The position numbers and the translations under genes were made by a program. The notes beneath the pieces are model-generated. The model had not been told where the DNA came from. It searched no databases and worked only from the letters and a program-made list of their open reading frames with translations. Source: a virus. From it: a stretch of DNA of 31,492 nt. Below are positions 15,274 through 21,880 of this stretch, one piece after another. The stretch spans positions 1 to 31,492 of IMG/VR virus record IMGVR_UViG_3300033146_001603. One strand, 5' to 3'. Within the stretch, counting starts at the first letter, position 1. Every line of letters starts with the position of its first letter.

Positions 15274-15319
15274 GTATTTGTAGTTAAGACAAAGCAACCA
15301 CTTTCAAAGGAGTTACAAG

Positions 15320-15679
15320 ATGGCTTATATGACGCAAGAACACAAAAAAGAATTAGCACCAAAGATTAAAGCAGTATGTAAAAAATATGATGTCAAAGCA
15401 ACTCTTGGTGTTCGGCACTATTCAACTTTGGTTTTGAATATCAAATCCAGCTCAATTGATTTTGATTTGGGTGATAATTCTTATGAAAGTGTTAATGTAT
15501 ATCATATTGATGGACATTATAAAGGTAAAGCCAAAGATTTTTTGAATGAAGTTCACTCCGTTATGATGATGGGAAATCATAATAATTCTGACATTATGAC
15601 TGATTACTTTGATGTTGGTTGGTATACTGATATTAACATTGGTAATTGGAATAAACCTTATATCCAAATCAAAGGTTAA
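15320..15679 (+). CDS. Conserved phage protein of unknown function (119 aa)
   Basis: The protein begins MAYMTQEHKKELAPKIKAV, continues with VKATLGVRHYSTLVLNIKS, and ends with DYFDVGWYTDINIGNWNKPY. From memory this layout belongs to a widespread phage and plasmid family without a known function; I cannot confirm that here. It looks like a small soluble alpha/beta protein. TTCAAAGGAG precedes the ATG, and it is the first gene of its unit. Confidence 0.82.
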   Translation: MAYMTQEHKKELAPKIKAVCKKYDVKATLGVRHYSTLVLNIKSSSIDFDLGDNSYESVNVYHIDGHYKGKAKDFLNEVHSVMMMGNHNNSDIMTDYFDVGWYTDINIGNWNKPYIQIKG

Positions 15680-15683
15680 AATA

Positions 15684-15830
15684 ATGGGTTCAGAATTTAA
15701 TTTTACACTTTTTATTATTGGCTGCGCGAAAATCGCAGCCATCGTTATACTTTGTATCGTATTGTTTAGTGGTGATCCTGATATTGTGGATTCCATTGGA
15801 ATGTTGATCCGAAGTTTTGCTGTAAAGTAA
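15684..15830 (+). CDS. Single-span membrane microprotein (48 aa)
   Basis: The 48-residue product has one hydrophobic segment at about residues 7-28, then a short polar tail. I chose the ATG at 15684, right after the previous stop, over the TTG-type extension into that gene. It is the first of three small membrane-type ORFs in a row, which suggests an envelope-directed role (for example lysis control or exclusion), but no family is recognised. Confidence 0.65.
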   Translation: MGSEFNFTLFIIGCAKIAAIVILCIVLFSGDPDIVDSIGMLIRSFAVK

Positions 15831-15840
15831 AGGATAAATA

Positions 15841-15918
15841 ATGATAAGAGATGGATTAGGAATTTTATTTATGGCAATTTTAGGATATTTCGCATGTGTC
15901 GGAATGTTCGTTTTCTGA
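15841..15918 (+). CDS. Membrane microprotein (25 aa)
   Basis: A 25-codon ORF lies between two better supported genes with 10-11 base gaps on both sides. An AAAGG site lies before the ATG. Nearly all of residues 5-25 are hydrophobic, with one Cys. Position and neat fit argue that it is translated; length alone could be chance. Confidence 0.5.
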   Translation: MIRDGLGILFMAILGYFACVGMFVF

Positions 15919-15929
15919 GGAGTTAACAA

Positions 15930-16145
15930 ATGATTAGTTGGATTTTAGTTGGAATTTTAGGTGGGGCAGTTTATTGGTGTTGGTCAACTCGTAATGATAA
16001 AGATGAGATTGAACCAAAAAGTGAAGCTGATATGGAACGTGAAATTATCGAGCGTTACAAAGCCAAATATCCACACGAATCACATGATAGTGATGATGGT
16101 GGATTTAATGATACAGTTCAAACAAATAATGATCACGACCGTTAA
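15930..16145 (+). CDS. Membrane-anchored acidic protein (71 aa)
   Basis: An N-terminal transmembrane segment (about residues 2-18) is followed by a polar, Asp/Glu- and His-rich tail that would lie in the cytoplasm or periplasm. GAGGAG precedes the ATG. No family is recognised. It belongs to the run of small membrane genes that starts at 15684. Confidence 0.72.
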   Translation: MISWILVGILGGAVYWCWSTRNDKDEIEPKSEADMEREIIERYKAKYPHESHDSDDGGFNDTVQTNNDHDR

Positions 16146-16157
16146 TTTGGAGATAAA

Positions 16158-16610
16158 ATGAATCAACGAATTTGGATTATTCGTGGTTTGCCTGGTTCGG
16201 GCAAATCCACGTTTGCCAATGCGATTGCCCTTTCAAATGAAGTGGTAGTTGAAGCAGATCAATTTCATATGATTGATGGTCAATATGTTTATCGACCTGA
16301 ATTAGCTGGAAGAGCGCATGAATGGTGTCAAGCTCAAGTCGCTTATTGGTTGAACCAAGGAAAAACTGTTTTTATTTCAAACACTTTTTTAACTTTAAGA
16401 ACACTTGTTCCTTATTATGAAATGTCACAGGAATTTAATGTTCTGTTTGAAATTAAAACTTTAACTCAAAATTATGGTACTATTCATGATGTTCCTGAAG
16501 ACACTTTAATTGCCATGAAAGAACGTTTTGAAGATATCACATTAGAATCTTTTATGGAATATTATAATAAATTTCATAATATATTTGATGATTTTACAAA
16601 GGAGAAATAA
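16158..16610 (+). CDS. P-loop kinase (polynucleotide kinase / N4BP2-like)
   Basis: This 150-residue protein has a Walker A site GLPGSGKST at 10-18 right at the start, EADQFH (33-38) as the acceptor-side acidic box, a GRAHEWCQ segment (51-58) and a VFISNT strand. That order resembles the kinase domain of T4 polynucleotide kinase and N4BP2-like proteins, which phosphorylate 5' ends of nucleic acids. No phosphatase domain is attached. It could also be a small-molecule kinase. It overlaps the next gene by one base (TAATG). Confidence 0.8.
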   Translation: MNQRIWIIRGLPGSGKSTFANAIALSNEVVVEADQFHMIDGQYVYRPELAGRAHEWCQAQVAYWLNQGKTVFISNTFLTLRTLVPYYEMSQEFNVLFEIKTLTQNYGTIHDVPEDTLIAMKERFEDITLESFMEYYNKFHNIFDDFTKEK

Positions 16611-16969
16611 TGTCTTTTATGGAATTTTCTGGCATGGTAATGTGGTTTTTAGTTCTGATTCTTGCTATTGCTTATCTTAGTTTGATTATTTTAGATAGAC
16701 TTGAGATTTTGAAATTTGAGCAAAAGATTAAACGCTTTGAGCAAAAGATTGAACGCGAAAAACAAAGTCAAATTGAAATCGGCAACGCTATTTTTAATAA
16801 TGCTTATTGGCTAAGTGGTGATGAATTCAATGATGTTCATCCATATGTGCTTATGAAAACACTCGGAGAAATGATTCGTTTTTCGGATTCTTCATTTATA
16901 AATATGAATGACTTCAGAGAAAAATGTATTGATGAAACAAACATATATAAAGGAGATCAATTAAGATGA
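16610..16969 (+). CDS. Membrane-anchored coiled-coil protein (119 aa)
   Basis: An N-terminal transmembrane helix (about residues 6-29) is followed by a coiled coil built on a repeated heptad (FEQKIKR, FEQKIER; residues about 36-49), then a soluble tail. The heptad comes from a 21-base tandem duplication. The family is not recognised. It overlaps the P-loop kinase by one base and the cytochrome by 4 bases (ATGA), so the membrane protein and the cytochrome are translationally coupled. A function related to the cytochrome is possible but not shown. Confidence 0.75.
   Translation: MSFMEFSGMVMWFLVLILAIAYLSLIILDRLEILKFEQKIKRFEQKIEREKQSQIEIGNAIFNNAYWLSGDEFNDVHPYVLMKTLGEMIRFSDSSFINMNDFREKCIDETNIYKGDQLR
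16715..16756 (+). repeat. 21-bp tandem duplication inside a coiled-coil gene
   Basis: Two adjacent 21-base copies (16715-16735 and 16736-16756) differ at one base. They encode successive heptads FEQKIKR and FEQKIER, so the change is in frame and lengthens a coiled coil by two helical turns. Confidence 0.85.
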
Positions 16970-17307
16970 AACTTTTTATCGTTTTTTTACTATTGTTGGT
17001 CAGTTTATTCGTTATCGGTGCTTCATGCGTTAAATCTTCAACAGATATCCCTGAAGTATTTGTCATGGAAAATTCAAAAGGGGTTGTAACTTTTAATCAT
17101 AAACAACATTCTGAAGCATTTGAACATGATTGTGGCGTTTGTCACCATACAGGGGTTAAAAATCAAACTTGTTCGAATTGTCATAAAGAGAAGAAAACAG
17201 AAATTCTTTCTTCAAAAAATGCTTATCATAAAACCTGTAAAGGTTGTCATAAAATAATGGAACAGGGTCCGACTAAATGCGGTGAATGTCATGAAAAAAT
17301 TCATTGA
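16966..17307 (+). CDS. Tetraheme c-type cytochrome (class III / c3-like), exported
   Basis: The 113-residue product has a hydrophobic signal segment (residues 2-19) ending at Cys21, which may be a weak lipobox or a plain signal peptide. It carries four CXXCH heme sites: 56-60, 69-73, 91-95 and 105-109. His45 and His48 in the FNHKQH segment, and His54, His61 and His88, are candidate sixth ligands; the FxHxxH opening before the first heme is typical of cytochromes c3 and c7 of sulfate and metal reducers. It should carry electrons in the periplasm, with heme attached by host maturation proteins. It overlaps the membrane coiled-coil gene by 4 bases and the next gene by 17. It is very unusual in a T4-like phage and points to an anaerobic Gram-negative host. 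Confidence 0.92.
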   Translation: MKLFIVFLLLLVSLFVIGASCVKSSTDIPEVFVMENSKGVVTFNHKQHSEAFEHDCGVCHHTGVKNQTCSNCHKEKKTEILSSKNAYHKTCKGCHKIMEQGPTKCGECHEKIH

Positions 17308-17851
17308 TTTCAAAATAGAAGAATCTTTTGATTTGAATAACACTTCAAACGTCAAAAAGGTTATTCCAAAACAAATTCGTGAACTAATACTTGCCAGATA
17401 TATTGAAGCTAATATGGTTAATGCTCAAGATATTAGGAATCATTCAGATATATTAAAGAATTATAAGTTTTTGCGTGGTTTCACATTTACGGATAAAGAC
17501 AAATTTTTAATTATTTTTATGATTGAAGATAATATGAAAGAAGTTCATTTAATGAATTTAAGTGATGGGGATGGTGCTGAACAAACATTTAATTTAGGAA
17601 AATCATCTCAAACGGCATTTGCGACAACATTAAAACAAGTTGTTATATTTTTGGAAAAATATTCTGGTCCGTTACGAATTAAATTTGAATCATCTAGGTT
17701 GGGGTTATACGAGAGAATTTTAAAGAATGTTCTTAAAAATCATCTGCCGAAATTCGAATTAAAAAAATCATATCGTGATGGTCGAGATCATATTTTTATA
17801 ATCGACAAACAATCTAAATATTTTATGGAAAATATTTTTAAGAGGAGTTAA
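17291..17851 (+). CDS. Unknown protein (186 aa)
   Basis: The ATG at 17291 lies inside the cytochrome gene (17-base overlap), and a GTG 9 bases earlier is also possible. The product is soluble, alpha/beta, with a Lys-rich C-terminus and no known motif. The start MKKFIDFKIEES loosely resembles capsid-targeting peptides of T4 internal proteins (aromatic pair followed by [LI]xE), but the gene is not behind a late element, so I treat this as weak. The next gene follows by 3 bases. Confidence 0.8.
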   Translation: MKKFIDFKIEESFDLNNTSNVKKVIPKQIRELILARYIEANMVNAQDIRNHSDILKNYKFLRGFTFTDKDKFLIIFMIEDNMKEVHLMNLSDGDGAEQTFNLGKSSQTAFATTLKQVVIFLEKYSGPLRIKFESSRLGLYERILKNVLKNHLPKFELKKSYRDGRDHIFIIDKQSKYFMENIFKRS

Positions 17852-17854
17852 TAA

Positions 17855-18085
17855 ATGGTATCAAAATATATTGGTTTAGTAGAATTAACAGATGAAAGTT
17901 ATTATGATGTAATTTTAGAGGATAATTTTTTAGTATTTGGTTCAAATTCAAATTCAACTTTTTTTGAACATCATAAATTTCCATATGATGACTTTTTTAG
18001 TTTAGATGAAAATTTACAAGAATGTATTAATGAATTAGAATATCAAATTTCTAATACAAAATGTAATAATGATTGTAATGATTGA
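17855..18085 (+). CDS. Unknown acidic protein (76 aa)
   Basis: AGAGGAG precedes the ATG. The product is acidic, with a Ser/Asn-rich middle (GSNSNST), Phe-rich segments and a Cys/Asn/Asp tail. No family is recognised. It lies in the same unit as the cytochrome and the preceding gene. Confidence 0.75.
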   Translation: MVSKYIGLVELTDESYYDVILEDNFLVFGSNSNSTFFEHHKFPYDDFFSLDENLQECINELEYQISNTKCNNDCND

Positions 18086-18122
18086 TACAACAAATTTAAA
18101 TAATCAAACATGGAGTAAAGCA

Positions 18123-18452
18123 ATGAATGAACCAAAAATTGAACAAGAAAATTTTAAATCCGAAGAAACTCCTCAAGAACGTTACAATGCGTTGGTTGAT
18201 CAATTTGTACTGACCAAAGGATGGTCAAAACGCAAAGCCAGACGTTATCTGGATGCTTTTGCCAAACGTGAAAATGCTCGAATTATTAAAGAAGGAAAAG
18301 CACGTCAAGAAAAATTACGCAAAGAAGGAAAATTGATTGATACACAAGAAGATCGATTTAAAATGGAAGAAGAATTCAAAGATCAACTTAAAGAAGCTGG
18401 AATTAATTTAGAAGAAGAATCAAATTATAATCCACCAACATCGGATTTTTAA
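18123..18452 (+). CDS. Unknown charged helical protein (109 aa)
   Basis: I chose the ATG at 18123 because a GGAG lies 7 bases upstream; a longer in-frame ATG at 18069 would overlap the previous gene and has no site. The product is almost entirely charged helix: Lys/Arg-rich at about residues 35-80, then Glu-rich. KGWSKRKARRYLDAFAKRE (around 37-55) could contact nucleic acid. The family is unknown. It closes the unit; the next promoter begins one base after its stop. Confidence 0.7.
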   Translation: MNEPKIEQENFKSEETPQERYNALVDQFVLTKGWSKRKARRYLDAFAKRENARIIKEGKARQEKLRKEGKLIDTQEDRFKMEEEFKDQLKEAGINLEEESNYNPPTSDF

Positions 18453-18453
18453 C

Positions 18454-18482
18454 TTGACAATTGCTCCAAAATATATTATACT
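18454..18482 (+). promoter_or_regulatory. Sigma70-type promoter
   Basis: TTGACA (18454-18459), 17-base spacer and TATACT (18477-18482), directly after the previous stop. Start near 18489; the hydrolase ATG at 18507 has GAGAGGAG just before it. Confidence 0.87.
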
Positions 18483-18506
18483 GTTTATGAAATGAGAGGA
18501 GCTTTT

Positions 18507-19055
18507 ATGAAAACATTATTTCTACATGGATTTAATGGCGGTTCGGGATTGGTTCCTGAAGAATGGATTAGTCCTCAATTAGATTATTCGGATGTACAAG
18601 GAACATTGAAATCAATTCGAAAAACGATTGAAGAAAAGAACATTTCATATGTTGTTGCTAAAAGTATTGGTGCTTATTTTGCTTTGGCTTTATACAATGA
18701 AGATCCTGATTTAACATTATTTTTAATTAATCCATCATTACGTCCTTATGAGACATTAAAAAAACATGATGGAACAACCCTGGAAAATTATAAACATCCT
18801 TCGATTATTTCTAAGATTCCGGTTAATTTTTCAGAAGAATTAAAACGTATTGATCCTATCCCATTTGATAACTTCATTTATTACACAGGTATGTTATTTG
18901 TTGAATTTGGGGATGAGGTAGTTGATCAAGTTAAAAACTATCATATGATTAATTGTATGAAAAAAAATTGTTATGAAGATGGCGATCATGCGTTTACCCG
19001 AATGGAAGAAACTGTTAAATATATAAATACCTTTATTAAATATGATTTTGTATAA
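18507..19055 (+). CDS. Alpha/beta hydrolase, YqiA/UPF0227-like esterase
   Basis: This 182-residue single-domain hydrolase has the oxyanion-side LHGFNGGSG (6-14), nucleophile Ser53 in AKSIGA, Asp136 in EFGDEV and His161 in DGDHAF, which fits the catalytic triad order of the small YqiA-type esterases. Substrates of such enzymes are short-chain esters or thioesters; the target here is unknown. I start at the ATG at 18507, since its GAGGAG is at the right distance; the ATG 15 bases upstream is less likely. It is the first gene after its promoter, and its last codons contain a late promoter element for the next gene. Confidence 0.85.
   Translation: MKTLFLHGFNGGSGLVPEEWISPQLDYSDVQGTLKSIRKTIEEKNISYVVAKSIGAYFALALYNEDPDLTLFLINPSLRPYETLKKHDGTTLENYKHPSIISKIPVNFSEELKRIDPIPFDNFIYYTGMLFVEFGDEVVDQVKNYHMINCMKKNCYEDGDHAFTRMEETVKYINTFIKYDFV
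19022..19029 (+). promoter_or_regulatory. Probable late promoter element (TATAAATA)
   Basis: An exact TATAAATA lies in the last codons of the hydrolase, 40 bases before the candidate internal capsid protein. The predicted start near 19035 gives a 35-base leader with AAAGGA. Matches also occur by chance in coding DNA here, so support comes mainly from position. Confidence 0.5.
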
Positions 19056-19069
19056 TAAAGGATTATTTC

Positions 19070-19681
19070 ATGGACAATTTCAAAACATTTTTAACAGAAA
19101 AGTTTGTTAATTTATTTCCGGCTGATGAAGACAAAAAAAGGGAGTATGCGCCCAAGGTTTGGGATATGCTTCAAAAGTCCTATGAGAAAATGGGTGGGAT
19201 TAAAGGAAATGGATTTAATTCTCAAGAAGATATGGTAAAGAAAATTCCGTTTTGGAAAGTTGTTAAGAAAAACGGAAAAGTTATTGCTGCGTTAATGTAT
19301 AAAGATAAAACTGGTCGAAAGCGTGTAGCTACTTGTTCAGATGGCTCAGCAGATGCTAAAATCGCTATAGCAAATGCGTTTAAACAAGAACCACAGCGGG
19401 GATATTTTGAAGTATCTAAATCATCTTGGGGTTTTATTCGAAAATTATTAGATAAAAAAGATTTAGTTACTTTTATGATTCCACCAGTAGCAGCAGGAAA
19501 ATATTTGGGGAAAGAAATCACACCATTAAAATATATACCTACAAAAGAATTAAATGATGCTGGTTTAAATCCAAATGATATGGCTAATAAGCCATTTAAA
19601 GATTTTATATATGGTAGAGAAATTGGTGGGGCTGTTCATGCTAAAATTATGATTGGAACGATTGGCAAAATTATTGAATAA
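19070..19681 (+). CDS. Candidate internal capsid protein with N-terminal targeting peptide
   Basis: The 203-residue protein begins MDNFKTFLTEKF. In T4, internal proteins start with MKTYQEFIAE, a capsid-targeting sequence cut by the prohead protease gp21 after (L/I)-x-E. Here Phe4, Phe7, Leu8-Thr9-Glu10 match that pattern, and a late promoter element lies 40 bases upstream. The body is basic alpha/beta with a KKNGKVIAALMYKDKTGRKR segment (about 64-83) that looks like a nucleic-acid- or GNAT-related sheet, but I do not assign an activity. If packaged, it would be injected with the DNA. The targeting role is inference from the first 10 residues plus the promoter. Confidence 0.6.
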   Translation: MDNFKTFLTEKFVNLFPADEDKKREYAPKVWDMLQKSYEKMGGIKGNGFNSQEDMVKKIPFWKVVKKNGKVIAALMYKDKTGRKRVATCSDGSADAKIAIANAFKQEPQRGYFEVSKSSWGFIRKLLDKKDLVTFMIPPVAAGKYLGKEITPLKYIPTKELNDAGLNPNDMANKPFKDFIYGREIGGAVHAKIMIGTIGKIIE

Positions 19682-19692
19682 AAGGAAAACAA

Positions 19693-20016
19693 ATGAATGA
19701 ATTAGATGGATTTAAAATTAGGGTACAAAGAGGACACTGGGGTGCTGGATATGATGTCATTTTAATGAAGCATCCCAAAGACTCAAAAGATGTAATTGTA
19801 ATAGATAATATAACGGTAAAAAGTGTTGGTTATGATAGAATTATCGATCCACTTTTCTCGTTAAAAAAACAAGAAGCTCAAACACTAATGAATGATCTAT
19901 GGGATGCTGGTTTGCGTCCATCTGAAGGTTCGGGTTCTGCTGGTGCTTTACTAGCAACTCAAAAACATTTAGATGATATGCGAAAGATTACTTTTAATCA
20001 GCTAAAAATTGGATAA
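19693..20016 (+). CDS. Conserved phage protein of unknown function (107 aa)
   Basis: The protein is small and alpha/beta, with the ending LWDAGLRPSEGSGSAGALLATQKHLDDMRK, a combination that I recall in many phage hypotheticals, often near other early genes; no function is known to me. AAAGGA precedes the ATG. It lies 11 bases after the internal-protein candidate. Confidence 0.82.
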   Translation: MNELDGFKIRVQRGHWGAGYDVILMKHPKDSKDVIVIDNITVKSVGYDRIIDPLFSLKKQEAQTLMNDLWDAGLRPSEGSGSAGALLATQKHLDDMRKITFNQLKIG

Positions 20017-20020
20017 ACTA

Positions 20021-20986
20021 ATGGACTTAAAACAAATTGCTTTAGATAATAAAATTCTCGAAATTTATGTAGGTTCTCATCTCTACGGCACGAATACGCC
20101 TGATTCAGATATTGATTTAAACGGGATATTTGTCGCACCAAAAGAATTCTATCTTGGATTAAAAACTGTTAATGAAGTTGATCTTTCAACTGTTTCTAAA
20201 AAAGAAAATGGTCGAAATGATAAAGATGCTGTTGACCGCAAATTTTATGAATTGCGGAAGTTTATCAATTTAGCTGCCAGAAACAATCCTAACATCGTTG
20301 AGCAATTATTTGTAAACAATGAAAATATCATGTATGGTAATTCATTAGGTTATAAATTATTGGAGAATCGGTATATTTTCCCATATAAGGGATGTTATGA
20401 TTCTTTCATTGGATATTCAATTTCTCAAAAGAAAAAGATGATCATCAAAAAAGATAATATGAATGATATCATCTTGGCATTAGAATTTTTTAATGGTTGT
20501 GATGTTCCCTCAAGAAATTATGTTGTTCAATATAAAAAACAAATCTTGAATGCTGGCTTTCAAAATGTTAAAGATACTGGTCAGCATATTCAAATTGGTG
20601 ATACAACCATTCAAAAGAATGATACCATTAAACAAGCTATTCGGAAATTATCTGATAGACGAAATAAGTTTAGTAGTCGTTTTGATGATTTCGTATCCAA
20701 ATCCGGTTATGATACCAAATTCGCTTCACATTTAATTCGTCTCTTACTTGAAGGTAAAGAATTATTAGAAACGGGTTCAATTGAATTTCCGCTTAAAGGA
20801 AAAGAATTAATTTTAGATATCAAAAGTGGTAAATATACATTAGATAATATTTTAGATTTGTCAGATGATTTAGAATTTGAAATGGAAAAAGCTTTAAATG
20901 AATCCCAATTACCTGATAAACCACAAATTGATAAAATTGAAACTCTACTGATTGAATTAGTAGAAGAAAGTTGGAGTACAAAATGA
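20021..20986 (+). CDS. Nucleotidyltransferase (RlaP-like, PF10127-type pattern)
   Basis: This 321-residue protein has an N-terminal polymerase-beta-type nucleotidyltransferase motif: GSHLYGTNTPDSDIDLNGIFV at residues 18-38, where Gly18-Ser19 and the Asp30/Asp32 pair are the catalytic core. The following FINLAARNNPNIVEQLF segment (about 86-102) and the helical C-terminal part fit the predicted nucleotidyltransferases found beside RNA ligases. It would add or move a nucleotide onto RNA or another acceptor. No RNA ligase is seen in the window. I use the ATG at 20021, 5 bases after the previous stop. It overlaps the next gene by 4 bases. Confidence 0.85.
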   Translation: MDLKQIALDNKILEIYVGSHLYGTNTPDSDIDLNGIFVAPKEFYLGLKTVNEVDLSTVSKKENGRNDKDAVDRKFYELRKFINLAARNNPNIVEQLFVNNENIMYGNSLGYKLLENRYIFPYKGCYDSFIGYSISQKKKMIIKKDNMNDIILALEFFNGCDVPSRNYVVQYKKQILNAGFQNVKDTGQHIQIGDTTIQKNDTIKQAIRKLSDRRNKFSSRFDDFVSKSGYDTKFASHLIRLLLEGKELLETGSIEFPLKGKELILDIKSGKYTLDNILDLSDDLEFEMEKALNESQLPDKPQIDKIETLLIELVEESWSTK

Positions 20987-21216
20987 AAATACACCCAAGA
21001 TATAAATGTAGAGCTTGCGGTAAGGTGATCACTCTTGAAAACCATACCGCAATGAGTATTGATGAAGTGGATTGTTTTTCTCAATCCATAACGCATATTT
21101 GCGATGTTAAAATTATTGGGGATGAACGTTTAAACCAAGATGTTCAACAAAAAGAATATGTTGGTATTTGTAATCTTGTAGGATATGTAGAAATTAAACC
21201 ACTCGGAGTATTGTAA
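20983..21216 (+). CDS. Small cysteine-motif protein (77 aa)
   Basis: CX2C at Cys9 and Cys12 is near the start; further Cys and His residues at about 31-40 (CFSQSITHIC) could complete a zinc site. The rest is an alpha/beta-like stretch. It overlaps the nucleotidyltransferase (ATGA) and the next gene (TAATG). The family is not recognised. Confidence 0.75.
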   Translation: MKIHPRYKCRACGKVITLENHTAMSIDEVDCFSQSITHICDVKIIGDERLNQDVQQKEYVGICNLVGYVEIKPLGVL

Positions 21217-21503
21217 TGTTTGAATTTTTTGTGAAAATTAAAGAACATATTAAAATCTGGCATGTACTTTTAACTGCTTTTCTGTTGTTTATTATAACAA
21301 TTGGAAGTGTTGTTATAATCATGTTTAGTATTCCGAAATTCACAACATATTTGGAATTACAAGAAATGCGAAAAGAAGTATTATGGGTTGAAACTCATGC
21401 TAAATTGGCAGAAGCTTACGGTCCGGTTTTTCAAAAGTATCCAGAATATGGAAAATTCATCATGTATCAACAAAATGATGATTTAGAAAGTATAGGGAAA
21501 TGA
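21216..21503 (+). CDS. Single-span membrane protein (95 aa)
   Basis: A strongly hydrophobic segment at about residues 16-41 follows a short basic head. The C-terminal 50 residues are amphipathic and acidic. This layout is like many small phage membrane proteins; lysis-control (spanin-like) proteins could look similar, but nothing here proves it. Its stop overlaps the next start by 4 bases. Confidence 0.75.
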   Translation: MFEFFVKIKEHIKIWHVLLTAFLLFIITIGSVVIIMFSIPKFTTYLELQEMRKEVLWVETHAKLAEAYGPVFQKYPEYGKFIMYQQNDDLESIGK

Positions 21504-21811
21504 TAGGAAAAGGTTTTTATTCACACGACCCTTCTCAATTGCAAGATCATATTTTTTGGCTGGAGAATTCATGTTATAAATGTGGATTGTTTCATAATGA
21601 TGTTTATATACCTGATATCATCAATCCAAAAAAAGATAAACAAACATATACTTGTTCACGTTGCCAGAGTAAATGGACAATTGACCTGGATATGGGGAAA
21701 CCGGAACGAATACAAAAAATAGATGATATGGTTAATATAGCACACGAAAGGAATCATCATTATGAAGAGTTCCAGCGATTAGATAAAATAATGAAAAAAT
21801 ATGAAAAATAA
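21500..21811 (+). CDS. Zinc-ribbon protein (103 aa)
   Basis: Two CX2C knuckles (CYKC, about residues 25-28, and CSRC, about 52-55) flank a 20-residue loop, as in single-zinc ribbons. A helical, charged tail of about 40 residues follows. It is probably an adaptor or nucleic-acid binder. It is the last gene before the next promoter. Confidence 0.78.
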   Translation: MIGKGFYSHDPSQLQDHIFWLENSCYKCGLFHNDVYIPDIINPKKDKQTYTCSRCQSKWTIDLDMGKPERIQKIDDMVNIAHERNHHYEEFQRLDKIMKKYEK

Positions 21812-21823
21812 AGTGTTTTTCTA

Positions 21824-21852
21824 TTGACATAAGGAGTCTTTTTTGTTATACT
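21824..21852 (+). promoter_or_regulatory. Sigma70-type promoter
   Basis: TTGACA (21824-21829), 17-base spacer and TATACT (21847-21852) lie in the short gap after the zinc-ribbon gene. The start is predicted near 21859, and AAAGGAG sits before the ATG at 21881. Confidence 0.87.
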
Positions 21853-21880
21853 GTTTATACCTTAACAAAGGAGATTACTT

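Noticed and set aside
16897-16904. TATAAATA match upstream of the cytochrome gene
   Set aside because: It lies inside coding sequence of the coiled-coil gene within an early-type unit; in AT-rich DNA such an 8-mer occurs by chance. A late start for the cytochrome is possible but not supported.
19222-19521. 99-codon ORF on the - strand
   Set aside because: It lies wholly inside the + strand internal-protein candidate, has no ribosome site and encodes no recognisable pattern; it is a coding shadow.
20707-21096. 129-codon ORF on the - strand
   Set aside because: It covers the 3' end of the nucleotidyltransferase and a Cys-motif gene that have good starts and overlaps; the Ser/Leu-rich translation is typical of an antisense shadow.
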